Below, one piece after another: positions 21,767 through 34,469 of a DNA stretch of 64,000 nucleotides. Every line of letters starts with the position of its first letter. Position 1 is the first letter of the stretch. The notes beneath the pieces are model-generated. The model was not told the DNA's origin. It did not search any database and saw only the letters and a program-made list of their open reading frames with translations. Both the position numbers and the translations under genes were made by a program. The stretch comes from Metridium senile (Eukaryota > Cnidaria > Anthozoa > Actiniaria > Metridiidae): positions 1-64,000 of the forward strand of contig OX459102.1 of the NCBI GenBank assembly GCA_949775045.1, read 5' to 3'.

Positions 21767-22200
21767 TTGGGCTTAACCTTGCTCCTAGGATATAAAAACA
21801 CTGGACTAACAAATCAAGCAACAGAAGAATGGTCTACACAGAACAGGTTTCAACTTAACACCGACAAGTGGAAGGAGATGTGTATTCCTTTTTGCAAGAG
21901 TAATGCTGATCTACCACCATTAGTTATTAACGGTCAAGCCCTCAATGTCGTCCAAGATGCGAAGTTATTGGGCATTACTATCACAAGCAACCTCTCATGG
22001 AACTTACATGTGGACGAAACCATAAAGAAAGCGTCTAAACGACTTTATTTCCTTAGACAGCTCAAGCGAGCAAACTTTCCTACACCTGACTTAGTAAGGT
22101 TTTAAACTAGTTGCCTTAGGTCATTCTGCGATTACGCAGTCCCTGTATTTCATTATCTCTGCCTAAGTACTTACACACAGATCTTGAACGAGTATACAGC
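21767..22200 (+). pseudogene. LINE reverse-transcriptase fragment (C-terminal part)
   Basis: An ORF of about 110 residues contains the post-catalytic pattern of non-LTR polymerases: FQLNTDKWKEM, then AKLLGITITSNLSWNLHVDE, then KKASKRLYFLRQLKRA. It continues after a stop at about 22103 as a decayed LRSFCDYAVPVFHY-like stretch. No endonuclease or catalytic YADD is present, so it is a truncated copy of a CR1/L2/Jockey-group LINE. Confidence 0.75.
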
Positions 22201-22488
22201 AGAGGGCGTTTGTTTTAATTTGCCCTCACCTAAGTTATACAGAATCTTTAGCCTTTTAAAATATTCAATCTCTTTTTGACCACCACACGTCACTTATAAT
22301 AATTAATTTATTGCTTATATGAAGGTGCAAATTAGCATTTGGATATGATCAAATGCTCCAATAAAAATATTTTATTCTATTGAAACAATTACATAAATAA
22401 ATTAATAAAATAGGTTAATATGTATAAATATAAAAACTAAGCTACATGCAAGTGAAATATCTTATATATAATAAAAAATGTCAGTAAA

Positions 22489-22489
<1 letters not shown>

Positions 22490-22578
<89 letters not shown>
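22490..22578. repeat. (TCTA)n microsatellite
   Basis: About 22 uninterrupted copies of tcta, next to a MITE end that also begins in a TA run. Confidence 0.95.
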
Positions 22579-22585
22579 ATATATA

Positions 22586-22745
22586 CAGTCGTTTGCAAAA
22601 ATTCTGACCGCATCAAAGTATATCGGGTGCATTGTGGGTAATGTTTATTTATGCCTTTGAGTGCTTTTATGCGCTCTTGGTACTATCAGAATACTTATAT
22701 ACTTATATACTTATATACTTGTACGGTCAGAATTTTTGCAAATGA

Positions 22746-22748
<3 letters not shown>
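22586..22748. mobile_element. Mariner-type MITE, deleted copy A
   Basis: Terminal repeats cagtcgtttgcaaaaattct and its inverted partner ending aatttttgcaaatgactg, flanked by TA. Its left part equals copy B (22968-23226) but about 96 bp of the interior are missing. Confidence 0.8.

Positions 22749-22824
<76 letters not shown>
22749..22824. repeat. (TA)n microsatellite
   Basis: About 38 copies of TA between MITE copy A and a further MITE-like end (cagcgatttgcaaaaacttt at about 22826). Likely grown from TA target sites. Confidence 0.95.
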
Positions 22825-22827
<3 letters not shown>

Positions 22828-22967
22828 CGATTTGCAAAAACTTTGACTCATAAAAAAAAAATAATAATAATATAAGAAATTATGGGATATGATAACTGAT
22901 ATTTTTTTTCGAGTTGCCTATGACTTGGGCTATCTGAAAAAAATATCAGGGATATCATGTATATATA

Positions 22968-23226
22968 CAGTCGTTTGCAAAAATTCTGACCGCATCAAAG
23001 TATATCGGGTGCATTGTGGGTAATGTTTATTTATGCCTTTGAGTGCTTTTATGCGCTCTTGGTACTATCAGAACCACCTTTAATACTTCAATGATGCTTA
23101 CTACATGTCATTGAATGAATTCTGAAAAAAATTGGAACGTTTTAAGGCAGAATTACCTACATATCTATATACCTATATACTTATATACTTATATACTTGT
23201 ACGGTCAGAATTTTTGCAAACGACTG
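22968..23226. mobile_element. Mariner-type MITE, longer copy B
   Basis: 259 bp with inverted ends cagtcgtttgcaaaaattct / tttttgcaaacgactg, flanked by TA on both sides. Interior text (tatcgggtgcattgtgggta) is shared with copy A and partly with element C. Confidence 0.85.
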
Positions 23227-23236
23227 TATATATATA

Positions 23237-23490
23237 CAGCGTCTTGCAAAAATTCTGTAAATCCTAGAATATACATATATCGGGTGCATTGTTGGAACGA
23301 ATACGCGCGAGATTCATAGTATATAAGCGTTTCCTAACACTTAGTGGTGTCAGCTAGTCTTGAATACTTATTTAGTATTGATAAATATGCTTAAATACTC
23401 GTAAATACGCTTAAATACATTGCCACAATGCACCCGATATATGTATATATGTATATTCTAAGATTTACAGAATTTTTGCAAAACGCCGTG
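23237..23490. mobile_element. Related TA-flanked MITE C
   Basis: Ends cagcgtcttgcaaaaattct and the inverted partner ttttgcaaaacgccgtg. The inner repeats (atatatcgggtgcattgt / gcacccgatatatgtata) are also inverted. It shares the TTGCAAAAATTCTG core with copies A and B but has different outermost bases, so it is a sister subfamily. Confidence 0.75.
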
Positions 23491-23648
23491 TATATATATA
23501 TATATATATATTGCATAGAGTAATTTAACTGTCTATTGTACGTAGCAAGCGAAAGCTTGTTAAAAAGAAAAGTCTTAAAGATGTTAAAATTGTTTGAGAT
23601 CTTATAATGGTTGGTAGGCTGTTCCATAGAGTTGGGGCTGCAGCCTTA

Positions 23649-23776
23649 GGGGCTGTTTATATGAAGGCGAGTTGTCCTAGCCGGGATAACTCTATTGTTT
23701 TGAGTACCCCGGGGAATACAAAACAAAAGAGTTATCCCGGCTAGAAGGGACAACTCGCTTTCATATAAACAGCCCC
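23649..23776. mobile_element. Harbinger-like palindromic MITE
   Basis: 128 bp, almost fully palindromic: ggggctgtttatatgaaggc at the left faces its inverse at the right, and cgggataactct is mirrored inside. Flanked by TTA on both sides. TTA duplication and GGGSCTGTTTA ends are typical of PIF/Harbinger elements. Confidence 0.85.
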
Positions 23777-24004
23777 TTAGTTTCCACTCTCTGAGGCATC
23801 AGCATTAACGTCTCTGCTGTGGACCTTAGGGATTGCCGAATGCAATCAAATCCAATCATTCGACTGAATTCGATTGCGTTCGATTGATCCGAACGTTCGA
23901 TTTCGTTCGATTGACTACGCAAAATTTGTAAATAATCTAATTATCTATCTATTATTGTAATTATCATTTCTTAATGTTCGGCCATGAATTTCTTTTCATC
24001 GCCT

Positions 24005-24063
24005 AGAGCAGTCCTGTATAGGCGCTATATAAATTATTATTATTATTATTATTATTATTATTG
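24005..24063 (+). mobile_element. LINE 3' tail fragment
   Basis: The text ggcgctatataaattatt followed by a TTA repeat run matches the kind of 3' end seen at 33590-33664 of the full LINE (ctatataaataaag plus TTA repeats). Probably a short 5'-truncated insertion. Confidence 0.5.
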
Positions 24064-25085
24064 GTATTATTGTTGTTTTTAAAAAGGTCCCAAAATGACA
24101 AGTGAGCTTTACCATTCTCGAATTTGAGCGGGAAACCATTTTTTTTGTTTTACCCAGATCCCTTAGAGCATCAATCATTGCTGTATGGGAACCCTGTGTT
24201 TAAATATCGGAGCTAAATATCCAAAAAAATAGACTGGAACATACATACATCTCTGTGGCCCAAAATAAATGGGAAATTCCAATGCGTGATAACGTGCACG
24301 TGGACGTAAAAGATCCTGGTGCGTTCTTTGAAAAGAGTAGCGTATTGTCTTCCGCAACGACAGTCAGGTCTCAGATACACTAGAAGACCCACTGTCAATT
24401 GGCGTCATACGCTGTTGTGGTGTCTTTACCTGCGTATGAAGGAAAAAGAATAAATTAAAGAAATCTGACACTTTTAGATCATAATAAACATAAAAACAAT
24501 AGTCAAACGTAAGTGAGCTACGACTAAATCGAGGAGGTGAGCGGTCCAAACCTTTGAAATTCGTGAGGCAAACGAATAACTTTCTACTTGTCACATATCC
24601 ACAATGAATAAAATATATAATTTTAATGACGCCTTTTGTTGGAAAATATTTCCGGTCAGCGGGTTGCCTCAGGACAACAAGAGAAAAAAGTGTCCCTCCT
24701 TTTTTAACAAGCTTCTACCCAGAAACTTCGTCCCCACCCGGCGGCGCTGGCCTAGCAGAGCACGGGCTCTTGCTACGAGATTTTTTACCAAATATATTTA
24801 GCTTTAATGTAGCTAAATTAAAGTTGTATGGAGGCGGAGCTTACACGAACCTGTCCAGTCATTGGTTAATTCGAGAGAAGGTAAACATTCCATTCCACCC
24901 AAAAGAAATCAACCAGTTGCGACTTTTGCTCTGCTCGGAAAGATAATGAAGAAGTAAACATTTGAGGTAATTCGATTCGTCATTTTAACATTTCATTACA
25001 AACACTGTTAATATCTTATATTCAGTTATTAATATTTTTTATTTGTTTGTTTGTTGAATTTGTTTGAGCGTTTGAGCGTTTCCTT
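24064..25085. other. Repeat-rich spacer, no gene supported
   Basis: Contains a dispersed-repeat-like motif gtgcacgtggacgtaaaaga at about 24293 and a relatively GC-rich stretch at about 24690-24780. ORFs here lack recognisable domains. Confidence 0.35.
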
Positions 25086-25151
25086 ATTTGTTTGTTTGTT
25101 TGTTTGTTTGTTTGTTTGTTTGTTTGTTTGTTTGTTTGTTTGTTTGTTTGT
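25086..25151. repeat. (TTTG)n microsatellite
   Basis: About 16 copies of tttg in a row. Confidence 0.95.
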
Positions 25152-25282
25152 CGTCAACTCCTTGATCTTATCTCTATATTGCTGTGTGTTTGTTTACGTC
25201 CTTCATTTCCATTGTTGCTTGTATAATTTGAGTGTGGAGAGACGGGACTCCGTTTTAATAAAAACAATTTTTCGAATGATTA

Positions 25283-25423
25283 GAGTGGTTCTCATTTACC
25301 TGTGGAACACGCTTTAGTGTATTACTCTTTAATACACCTTAATTCCATTCTGTTCCTTTGTTGTTGTTTGACTATCATACTTTAACTAATACACTTTGTT
25401 TCACGTGTTAATGAAAACAACTC
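25283..25423. mobile_element. TA-flanked MITE, copy 2
   Basis: 141 bp, same family as 16693-16825: ends gagtggttctcatttacc and the inverted gttaatgaaaacaactc, TA on both sides, shared interior with an 8-10 bp length difference near catactttaacta. Confidence 0.85.
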
Positions 25424-28196
25424 TATGATATGTTTTTTGATATACTCTTTATCTTATATTAGTTTTATCAGTGAAATCATTTGTCCGTCAGCTTTATGCA
25501 ACCTGACTTACAGGCTGTTTTACCTTATCTTTTTCCTAGTTACAATATAATGTCAATAGTGTTCGTTATTTTGTATATTTGCATAAACACTGCTTAAAAA
25601 CTGATTACTGAATCGAATGGTTTTGTTTTACCAATTTATATCACTCACTTTGAAAACTATTTATGTCCTATTGTAAATTTTCCAAAAGTTATTTATTATT
25701 TAATATTTAAATGTTGCAAAAATTGTTTATTATTGTATGTACTTAAACAATTATATTCCGTTTTTGATAATGAAATATTTAAGTAGTTTGAAATAAACTA
25801 TTTTGTCTGATAGTTTCAATTTACATTTTAATAGACGCTGAGTTATAATAATTATAATAATTTTTTTTATCATCTTATGCAATTTGGTTTTAGATAGCGC
25901 TAGCTATATATTTGTTTACATTATAGCATAAGAAAGCATGTATTTAGGACATTGATTTTACAATAGTTTGTAGTATATAGTTGTATCTTGCAAATTGAAC
26001 GGAAGATCCCTCGGGGATATCCCAGGCCAGGGGAGTTGATAAAGCTAATTGTATTGTTTATTGTTGTTGTATTAAGAAGGTAACACGTTTATAAGTTTAT
26101 AAGTGTTTATTGATCATCAATCACAGGATAATTTCTCCTGGTTATGAACTAGTCAAGTACTTACATGTACATCTATCTCACTCTTCCTATTTATAGTCCT
26201 CTTAATAGTCTTTAATGTCCATCACTTGCCTTCAAGTTCTGGCTGTTCCTAACGTAACAGAGCAGCTTTTTGTAGTAAATCATTTTAACATTTACTTCTT
26301 GCTTCAGATATTTTTTCAAACTGCTTGTCACAACACCCTGTTATTATTGTTGTTATTTATTTCATAATTCGTACATTTTACAGTAGTATACATTACATTC
26401 GTGAGGATTATTCCCGAGACCAAACAATGATCCTAATTTAAGGCATTGGCAATACTCTTGAGGATGGGCTTGTATCACTGCTAAATGTAATAGAATGTAA
26501 TACCAACTCTACTAGAAATGTAATAACGTTTTCCAATGGTTCAAAGCATGGATAAGATTGGTTTACACGGGTACCTATAGTTGGTTTAATATTCGTTATA
26601 TAATTTGGCAACATCGTAAGAATCCTGTTCGTGTTGCTGATTTGATCGAATAGTATATATAAAGTGTGGTTGTAAAAATATTAAATAGATAAAAAAAATG
26701 ACAAAAGATCATTAATTATAATCAATAATTAATAATTGCAAACTATTTTTGTACTGAGTAGGATAGTGTGTTACTCGAGTGCAGTCTTTCATTTGTATTT
26801 GTATTCAAAGAAATAACGCGTTACAAAAATATTTTTCATAATTTGTTATTTGAATAAAAAAGCATTAAAAATCTGGTACGTTGCGTTGCATTTGGTATTG
26901 GTTAAAAGCAGTAAATGCATCTTTTTCTCCACTCTGAATTATTTCAAAATGTCCAAATTGTTACTATGATGTCATGGCACTCTGGTCAAATTTGTTTTTT
27001 ATCGCTTCTAGTTATTGACTTAGAAAGTGGAATCACCGGCACCCTAAGACTGCACCCTAGGACTGCCCCGTAGAAATACCTCTGTAGTGATGATAACCGA
27101 TCACAAAAATGTTGGGTCAGTTACATTTAGCGTGAAAACGTTTTTACATTTAGAGTTGTTATTACATTTAGCGTGAAAACGTTATTTCTAGTAGATTTGG
27201 TATTACATTTAGCGTTAAAACGTTATTACATTTAGGGTTGGTATTACATTTAGCGGCGATACAGGGCTGGCCCGGCTGTGTTTAGTAATACAATTTGAAG
27301 TGGGGAACTTGATGCCGAAGTACTTTATCTACAAATAGTTGCATGAGGCTTTATGCTAAAACATATAATAAATAAAGTTAAGACTGTGAGGTGATACATC
27401 TTATAAGACAGTTTGATGTGTTATGAGTGAGACCACAGGCAGCCCAACTACTCTATTTTTTTAAAACGAATATAAATCATCTTTACCGCGCGCCTCGCGC
27501 ACCACACTGAACAAAAGTTTTTTATTATATTTTGAGCAGCCGGGCGGGCTTCCTGTGGTGTATCTGTTTGAGTGCGCGCGAATGGGATTCCTGTGGCGAT
27601 TTGCTCGAAAACTCGCGCGGTGTCGAAGAGGGTAGTATTTTGACAAGGTGTGAAATTCCGTCACGTCACAGATTTATATTCGAGCGTAGTAAATCAGTCA
27701 TGGTGGAATATTTTAATTTTGTTTCGAATATGTAAACTTATATTTTTTAGAAACGAATTAGGTTTTCTCTGACTAAATTTGATGATTTTTAATTAGACGT
27801 TTCGGCTAAATCTTTAGCCTATATCAGTAGAAAGTATGATCATCTCCAACCTCAGCAAATGGGTTGAAACTCATTTTTTAAAAAGGGCAGCATGGAGTCG
27901 AGGTTCGCCCTCCAGGTTGCTAGGGCATAAATACGGAAAAGAGTCGGATTTTTACAATCGTGGAACAAGCGTGAAAACATCGATTTTTGAAGATTGAGTA
28001 AGGAAAATGTCGAATAACAGACAGATTTTTCAAAATCTCAAGGGTACTAAAACTACGTACGTTAATGGGCCTAAGGGACCGGTCATTATTTATCGCCTGG
28101 GGGGGAGGGACATTTTAGGGGGGATTAGTCAATTTTCGGGAGTTCTAAAGAGGGGATCAGTCGTAAACTACAGCCTGATGAAAAGGGGGATCACTC
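25424..28196. other. Intergenic, with a short imperfect minisatellite
   Basis: No gene recognised. Bases about 27120-27255 hold five or so imperfect repeats of ttacatttagcgtgaaaacg. Bases 27486-27625 are a CpG-rich island-like patch with gcgcgcg words. The rest is AT-rich. Confidence 0.45.
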
Positions 28197-28321
28197 AAAC
28201 AAACAAACAAACAAACAAACAAACAGACAAACAAACAAACAAACAAACAAACAAACAAACAAACAAACAAACAAACAAACAAACAAACAAACAAACAAAC
28301 AAACAAACAAACAAACAAACA
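28197..28321. repeat. (CAAA)n microsatellite
   Basis: About 31 copies with one interruption (cagacaaa). It is the complementary motif of the TTTG tract at 25086. Confidence 0.95.
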
Positions 28322-28760
28322 AAAACAACAAAAACAAAAAAACCCTGAAAAACAGCCACGTGTACAATAAAGAATCCTAAACTTCGACAGAAGGATTTAT
28401 AAAAGGACTTGAACTACGAAAAAGTGATGAAAAAAGTGAACTATGATATAAAGAAGTACAGATGGAGCTTTAGCGTGCTGATTTTTACGATGTAGCCGTG
28501 TATACTTAACAAATACAACACAATGCATATCCATCTGACTAAATTCTCGAGTTTAAGAGACGCCCTCGTTTTATGATCTAAACATTAACATTCCTTAATT
28601 TCCTTTTTTTCCTATTTCTAGTACAATTAACATTATATTATTAACATTATTATATTTATTTATATGTATATATATTTCTTTTTGTTTTTTTATTATGTTA
28701 CACTATCTTGTAATTGTAAATGTGTGTTTGAAATAAAAACAATTAAAACCAAAAAAAAAG

Positions 28761-29549
28761 TAAGGTAATGTAAGGTAATGCAAGGTAATGTAAGGTAATG
28801 TAAGGTAATGTAAGGTAATGTAGTGTGATGTGATGTGATGTGATGTGATGTGATGTTGTGTACTGTGATGTAATGTGATGTAATGTGATGTAATGTGATG
28901 TAATGTGATGTAATGTGATGTAATGTGATGTAATGTGATGTAATGTGATGTAATGTGATGTAATGTGATGTAATGTGATGTAATGTGATGTAATGTGATG
29001 TAATGTGATGTAATGTGATGTAATGTGATGTAATGTGATGTAATGTGATGTAATGTGATGTAATGTGATGTAATGTGATGTAATGTGATGTAATGTGATG
29101 TAATGTGATGTGATGTGATGTAATGTGATTTTATGTCATGTAATGTCATGTAATGTGATGTAATGTCATGTAGTGTGATGTGATGTGATGTGATGTGAAG
29201 TGATGTGATGTGATGTGATGTGATGTGATGTGATGTGATGCGATGTGATGTGATGTGATGTGATGTGATGTGATGTGATGTGATGTGATGTGATGTGATG
29301 TGATGTGATGTGATGTGATGTGGTGTAATGTGGTGTAATGTGATGTAATGTGATGTAATGTGATGTAATGTTGTGTAATGTGGTGTAATGTGGTGTAATG
29401 TGGTGTAATGTGATGTAATGTGATGTAATGTGATGTAATGTGATGTAATGTGATGTAATGTGATGTAATGTGGTGTAATGTGATGTAATGTGATGTAATG
29501 TGATGTAATGTGATGTAATGTGATGTAATGTGATGTAATGTGATGTAAT
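28761..29549. repeat. Pentanucleotide-based satellite (TAATG/TGATG)
   Basis: 790 bp of pentamers: first taagg-taatg pairs, then mostly the 10-bp unit tgatgtaatg, then a tgatg block (about 29180-29320), then tgatgtaatg again with tggtg variants. Apparent His/Ile/Thr/Tyr-rich ORFs on the minus strand are simple products of the repeat and not proteins. Confidence 0.95.
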
Positions 29550-29572
29550 GGGGGGGGGGGGGGGGGGGGGGG
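29550..29572. repeat. Poly-G run of 23
   Basis: An uninterrupted 23-base G run closes the pentamer satellite exactly at its last unit. Confidence 0.95.
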
Positions 29573-30539
29573 ATAAATTTAACTTTATAATGCACTGTTT
29601 TTATCGTAGTATCAGTTATTCTTCTGGAAAATAGTTATTTAGGACCAGTACTTTTAATTGAAAAAGTACTGAATAGTACCTGAATCTTGATTTAGTAGTT
29701 TACGATGATGCGGATCAATGAACATCTATTGTTTGAGCGATGAAAAAGCTATTGTTTGAATGCAAATCCCTGGATACCATGTCGTAAGAAGCTTTTCCAT
29801 ACCAAAACATATATTTTCCTGATATGAACATGATTTCCAATGTAAAGGAAACAGACCAAAGACGGGATAAGGTAGATAAAATGAATTAACAATTTTGCTA
29901 ATACCAAAAGTCTGGTTTGTTCGGCGCTGTCTTGGTAATATTGTCTGTATTTTCAATCTATTAGGTAAATTGGACCACCCCTACCCATGTAGGCCAGGTG
30001 GGATCCACACACTAACTGATCCACACACTAACTGAAACTAACAGCTGTAGACGACTTATAAGAACGTGTGGAGCCTGGCTATGTTGTGTTCAAGACTGTG
30101 TTCTCGACCATTCTACTGAAATCCGAGCATTTTGTTTTTCTGCTACTGATACTATCTCGTGTGTAAAACTCGGCCAAATTTGCATTGCAAAATTGCACTC
30201 TTCTGATCAATTCCCAAGTGACCTGCTATGTTTAGACAAGAACAATGACGTTTTACGAACTGCCTTAATGAATAATCGACCACAGTTCAAGATCAAGAAA
30301 AAGTGGTTTAAAAGTAAGATCGCTTATTACTCTAACAGTGTTGCTTCGTTTAATTTCCTGGAATTATCTATTGCTCTCAGCGATGATGTCCATCCAATGC
30401 CCGGCCCTGAGAATTTAAATGGAGGTAAAACAATTCCAGTGCGCATAAGCCACCGTAAGCCGAGTCAATCAACCGTTATTCTTCGAAATCCTGCCAATAA
30501 CATAAACATTATAACTCTGCTGCAGTCACAGCCCCCGTC

Positions 30540-31462
30540 TGTTGCTGCGTTTCGAATGTGCCTACTCAATGTGAGATCTGTGAGAAATAAGGCGTTCAAT
30601 GTAAAGGATTTTACAGTCGATCACGACTTAGATGATAACTGAAACGTGGCTTAGACCGGGAAATGAAGATGCTGTCGAAATAGGAACTTTGTGTCCCACT
30701 GGTTATCGCTTTCTTCACGTTCCGCGTCGGGACTCTAACACTTTTGGAGGTGGTATTGGCTTTTTATTTAAAGAAACCCTCAATGTAAACACCAACGTCT
30801 GTGACAACTTTGAGACGATTGAACTCATGGATATCCGCTTAAAAGGAATTTTGGGTGTTCGAATTCTGTGTGTCTACTGCCCCCCTGACGAACGTACCTA
30901 CGCTCTATTGTATGAGGAATTCTCTCGATTACTAGAGCAGACCCTAGCTGAGTATACTGGCCACCTACTGATAGCAGGTGACTTTAATTTGCATCTTGAT
31001 GATCCTCGTGATAACCATGCCAGGCGCTTTGCACATATCTTACAGGCATTTGGGCTGAAACAACACGTCAGCGGCTCTACGCACAAAAAAGGTCACACGT
31101 TGGATCTCCTCATTACAAGATCAGACGACTCATTAATTGAGACAGTAATGATAAGAGACCCTGCAATCGCCGATCACCTTGCTGTGCATTGTGTGTTACG
31201 TCTCCAAATGTCTCATTTCGTTAGGAAAAGAGTAGCTTTTCGGAAGCTGCGTGCTATTAATATGGACTCCCTCTGTGAGGACATTCGTAATTCTCATATT
31301 TTGCAACATCAACCTGAAAACGATCTCAACGTCTTGACTGACCAATATGACGTCCCTCTACGCTCTATTTTGGATAATCACGCTCCTGTGGTAGAACGAG
31401 AAATAACTTTACGTCCGTCTGCCCCTTGGTATAACCAGGAAGTTGCTCTGTCAAAAAACTAA
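30540..31462 (+). pseudogene. LINE endonuclease domain (frameshifted)
   Basis: APE-type endonuclease motifs in order: LLNVRSVRNK (30562 on), then after a frame change TETWL (30638 on), GGGIGFLF, GDFNLHLDD, GHTLDLLITR and IADHLAVHC. All key landmarks of the fold are readable. The reading frame changes near 30640 and stops at 31462. Confidence 0.85.
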
Positions 31463-31839
31463 AGGAGACACTTGGAGCGCAAATGGCGTAAATCAAAGCT
31501 ACAATGTGATCGTGAGCAATATGTACTTCAGTGCTCTGTGGTTAGCAACTTGATCAATACCTTGAAAACCACCTAATACAGGGACATCATTAAAGAAAAT
31601 TCTGGCGACCAGAAAATGTTATTCTCAACTGTTAACAAACTCCTTCAAAAGGAAATTACAAAAAGATATCCATCTTCGCCTGACACCATCACTCTTGCGA
31701 ATTCTTTTGCTGATTTCTTTAAAGGGAAAATTGACACTATTCGTTCTACACTTAAACAAAAGCATGTAAATGTAGGCCCTACTGACCTAATCTCCATCAG
31801 AAGCTGTGCTGAATTCAAGAATACGCTTACAAATCAGCA

Positions 31840-32842
31840 TTGAAGTCGTGCAATCTCGATCCTCTACCGGCTTCAATAATAAAACATTGTCTAGGCACGC
31901 TACTTCCAACCATCACTAGGATGGTAAATCTGTCACTTCTCTCTGGAACCATGCCTGATGCACTCAAGATTGCTGAGCTATTACCTGCTCTTAAGAAACC
32001 AGATGCATACTATAAACAATATCAAAATTTCCGTCCAATCTCAAACTTGAAAATGATTTCCAAAGTAGTTGAAAAGGCGGCAGCAGTGCAGTTAACAGCC
32101 CATGTTTCTAGCAACCATCTCGATGAGTGGCTACAGTCCGCTTATAAACTCAATCACTCAACTGAAACTGCTCTAGTCAGAATGCAGAACGATATTCTTC
32201 GAGCCATTGACAGCAACCAATCTGTGATTCTTCTACTTCTCGATCTCTTTGCAGCTTTCGACCTTCTTTCTTGCTATCTAGACTATCCCATCGATTTGGT
32301 GTCTGTGGTACTGCTCTTGCTTGGTTAACATCTCGAAAGTACTATGTTCAAATGGAAGCCAGTAAATCAACTATGCAAACAATGACATGTGGCGTCCCAC
32401 ATGGATCAGTCTTGGGCCCACTACTCTATGTGTTATACACTGCACCGGTTGCTGACAATATCACTTTTATGCTGACGACACGCAATTGTATGTTTTTTTT
32501 TTTCAAGACCAACTCTGATAAAGATGCTTGCTTAGCCAAGTCACGAATTGAGTGCTGTGTTGAGGATATTGATAACTGGATGACGAAGAATATGCTGAAA
32601 CTCAACGGAGACAAAACAGAACTACTGGTCATCAGCTCAAAGTACCGCGACCAGTGGCTAATTCCATAGAAGTGAGTGAGGAGACTATCAAGCACCAATC
32701 TTCTTTGCGAAATCTAGGGGTGACATTTGATGAAGCTATGTCTTTGAACCAGCATATTAGTAAAATATGCAAGACTTCCCAGCACGTACCACCTTCCAAA
32801 CATTGGAAAAATACAAAAATTCTTAGATCAGAACTCTACTGA
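31840..32842 (+). pseudogene. LINE reverse-transcriptase domain (frameshifted)
   Basis: RT blocks: NFRPISNLKMISKVVEK, STETALVRM, LLLLDLFAAFD, then in another frame GVPHGSVLGPLLYVLYT. The catalytic FYADD-type motif is destroyed in the T-rich stretch at about 32475-32500. NWMTKNMLKLNGDKTEL and LRNLGVTFDEAMSLNQHI follow in further frames. Not functional. Confidence 0.85.
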
Positions 32843-32995
32843 GACATTGGTCCACTCTTTTGTTACTCCTAAACTAGACTATTGCAATGCCTTACTCTAT
32901 GGTCTCCCAAAATATCAAATTAATAGAATGCAGCTTGTCCTTAATACTGCTGCTCGGCTGGTTACCCTTTCTCGCAAGTACGACCACATCACCCT

Positions 32996-33337
32996 GTGTT
33001 AAAGAAACTGCACTGGCTACCAATCTCTCATCGTATTGTATTCAAAATTTGTCTACTAATCTATAAAGCATTTAATAATTTGGCGCCATCTTACATAACA
33101 GACCTTCTGGCTCATTGTTCGTATGTTCGTTCCCTCAGATCATCATCTAAAGAACTATTAACCATCCCAAAATCAAAAACTGTCACCTATGGAGCTCGGG
33201 CTTTCTCAATAGCTAGACCTAGACTATGGAACAAGCTGCCGCTGTCATTAAGGAAGTCTGCAAACATTAACCTATTTAAGAAAAACCTTAAAACTTTCCT
33301 TTACCAAGATGTATACACTAAAATGGGTTACCCTTAA
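32996..33337 (+). pseudogene. LINE C-terminal region
   Basis: 113 residues with the CR1/L2-type pattern KKLHWLPISHRIVFKI, NLAPSYITDLL, TYGARAFSIARPRLWN, LPLSLRKS and FKKNLKTFLY before the stop. Intact in itself. Confidence 0.85.
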
Positions 33338-33617
33338 ATGTTGCCTACAAACCATTATATAATTTATTATTTATTATTTATATATTACTTTCATTTTTAG
33401 CTATTTGCATAATATTTATATGACATTGGACATTAAAAATCATTTTAGATTTTATCACGTACATATAATATATACATACATATTTTTAGATTAATTTTGA
33501 AATTGTTTGTTATTTTGAAAATGTGTAATAATAATACTTGTATATAATGAATTATTTGTAATTAGACTTGTAAAGCGTTATGGGCTACTAGAGGATCTAA
33601 CGCTATATAAATAAAGC

Positions 33618-33664
<47 letters not shown>

Positions 33665-33763
33665 GTATCGTTTATTTAAACTTTTCTTGGTTTACATGTA
33701 ATGAGTATTGCGGAAATTTTCTAGGCAATATTCAGTTTTGGTGCCGATTACAACAGTGTTAAC

Positions 33764-34469
33764 TTATGAACGGGTATATAAGGCCTTCACGATTTCACAA
33801 TTTTGCGAAATTATCCATTTCTGGCACTTTTTGGCTAGTTGGTTTACTTTTTCGAGTCCTATTTTACTTAGCTCAGTTACCAGTTGTTTTTGGTAGCCTG
33901 CTAGGAAGTCTAGGACGACGTTTACTTGCACTACGTTATAGTTAGGATAGAGTCTCTTTAATCCTGTTCTTAAGTCTATATACTTTTCTGTTTTCTGAAG
34001 ATCTCTTTCAGTTATGCGACCGATGTTGCATACGGTTCCTTCGATGATCAGCCACGTCTTGGTCTTCTTGTCCATTATTGTAATGTCTGGTTTGTTTGCG
34101 CCATTTTTTGGGGCAATGTCTAGATGTATTGGGATGTTCCACAGTATTTTGGCTTCGTCATTTTCTATGCAGCTTTTTGGGAGTGATTGTTTGTGCCACG
34201 GTGTATTGTCGTCTTGTTCTGTAAACCCAAAATGTGATAGGATTTGATGGTACACAGGGCGAAGCATACGGTCATGCCTTGCCGTGTATAAAGATTGAGC
34301 GATACCTGAGCAGTTTGAGAATAGGTGTGGAATTGTTTCTTCTTTTTGATGGCATAGTCTGCAGATTAAATCGCCTTCTCTATTGTTTAGTTTCTTTCGT
34401 TGGTAAGTCTTTGTTGTTATTAGTTGTTGAAAGATACTGGTATATACACTGTAGACAACATCAGGGATG

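Larger units (their letters stand above)
30190..33664 (+). mobile_element. CR1/L2-like LINE, broken
   Basis: A non-LTR retrotransposon in sense orientation: a short N-terminal segment, apurinic-like endonuclease, reverse transcriptase and the CR1-type C-terminal region (HWLPI, then SYITDLL, then RLWNKLPLSLRK). It ends with gctatataaataaagctta and a (TTA)14 tail at 33623-33664, the usual 3' form of L2/CR1-group LINEs. At least five frame breaks or stops (near 30640, 31460, 32330, 32665 and 32840) show it is inactive. No target duplication was identified; the 5' limit is approximate. Confidence 0.88.

Noticed and set aside
28703..29595. Two long minus-strand ORFs rich in His, Ile, Thr and Tyr
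   Set aside because: They are only translations of the TAATG/TGATG tandem repeat, and the composition follows from the repeat unit.
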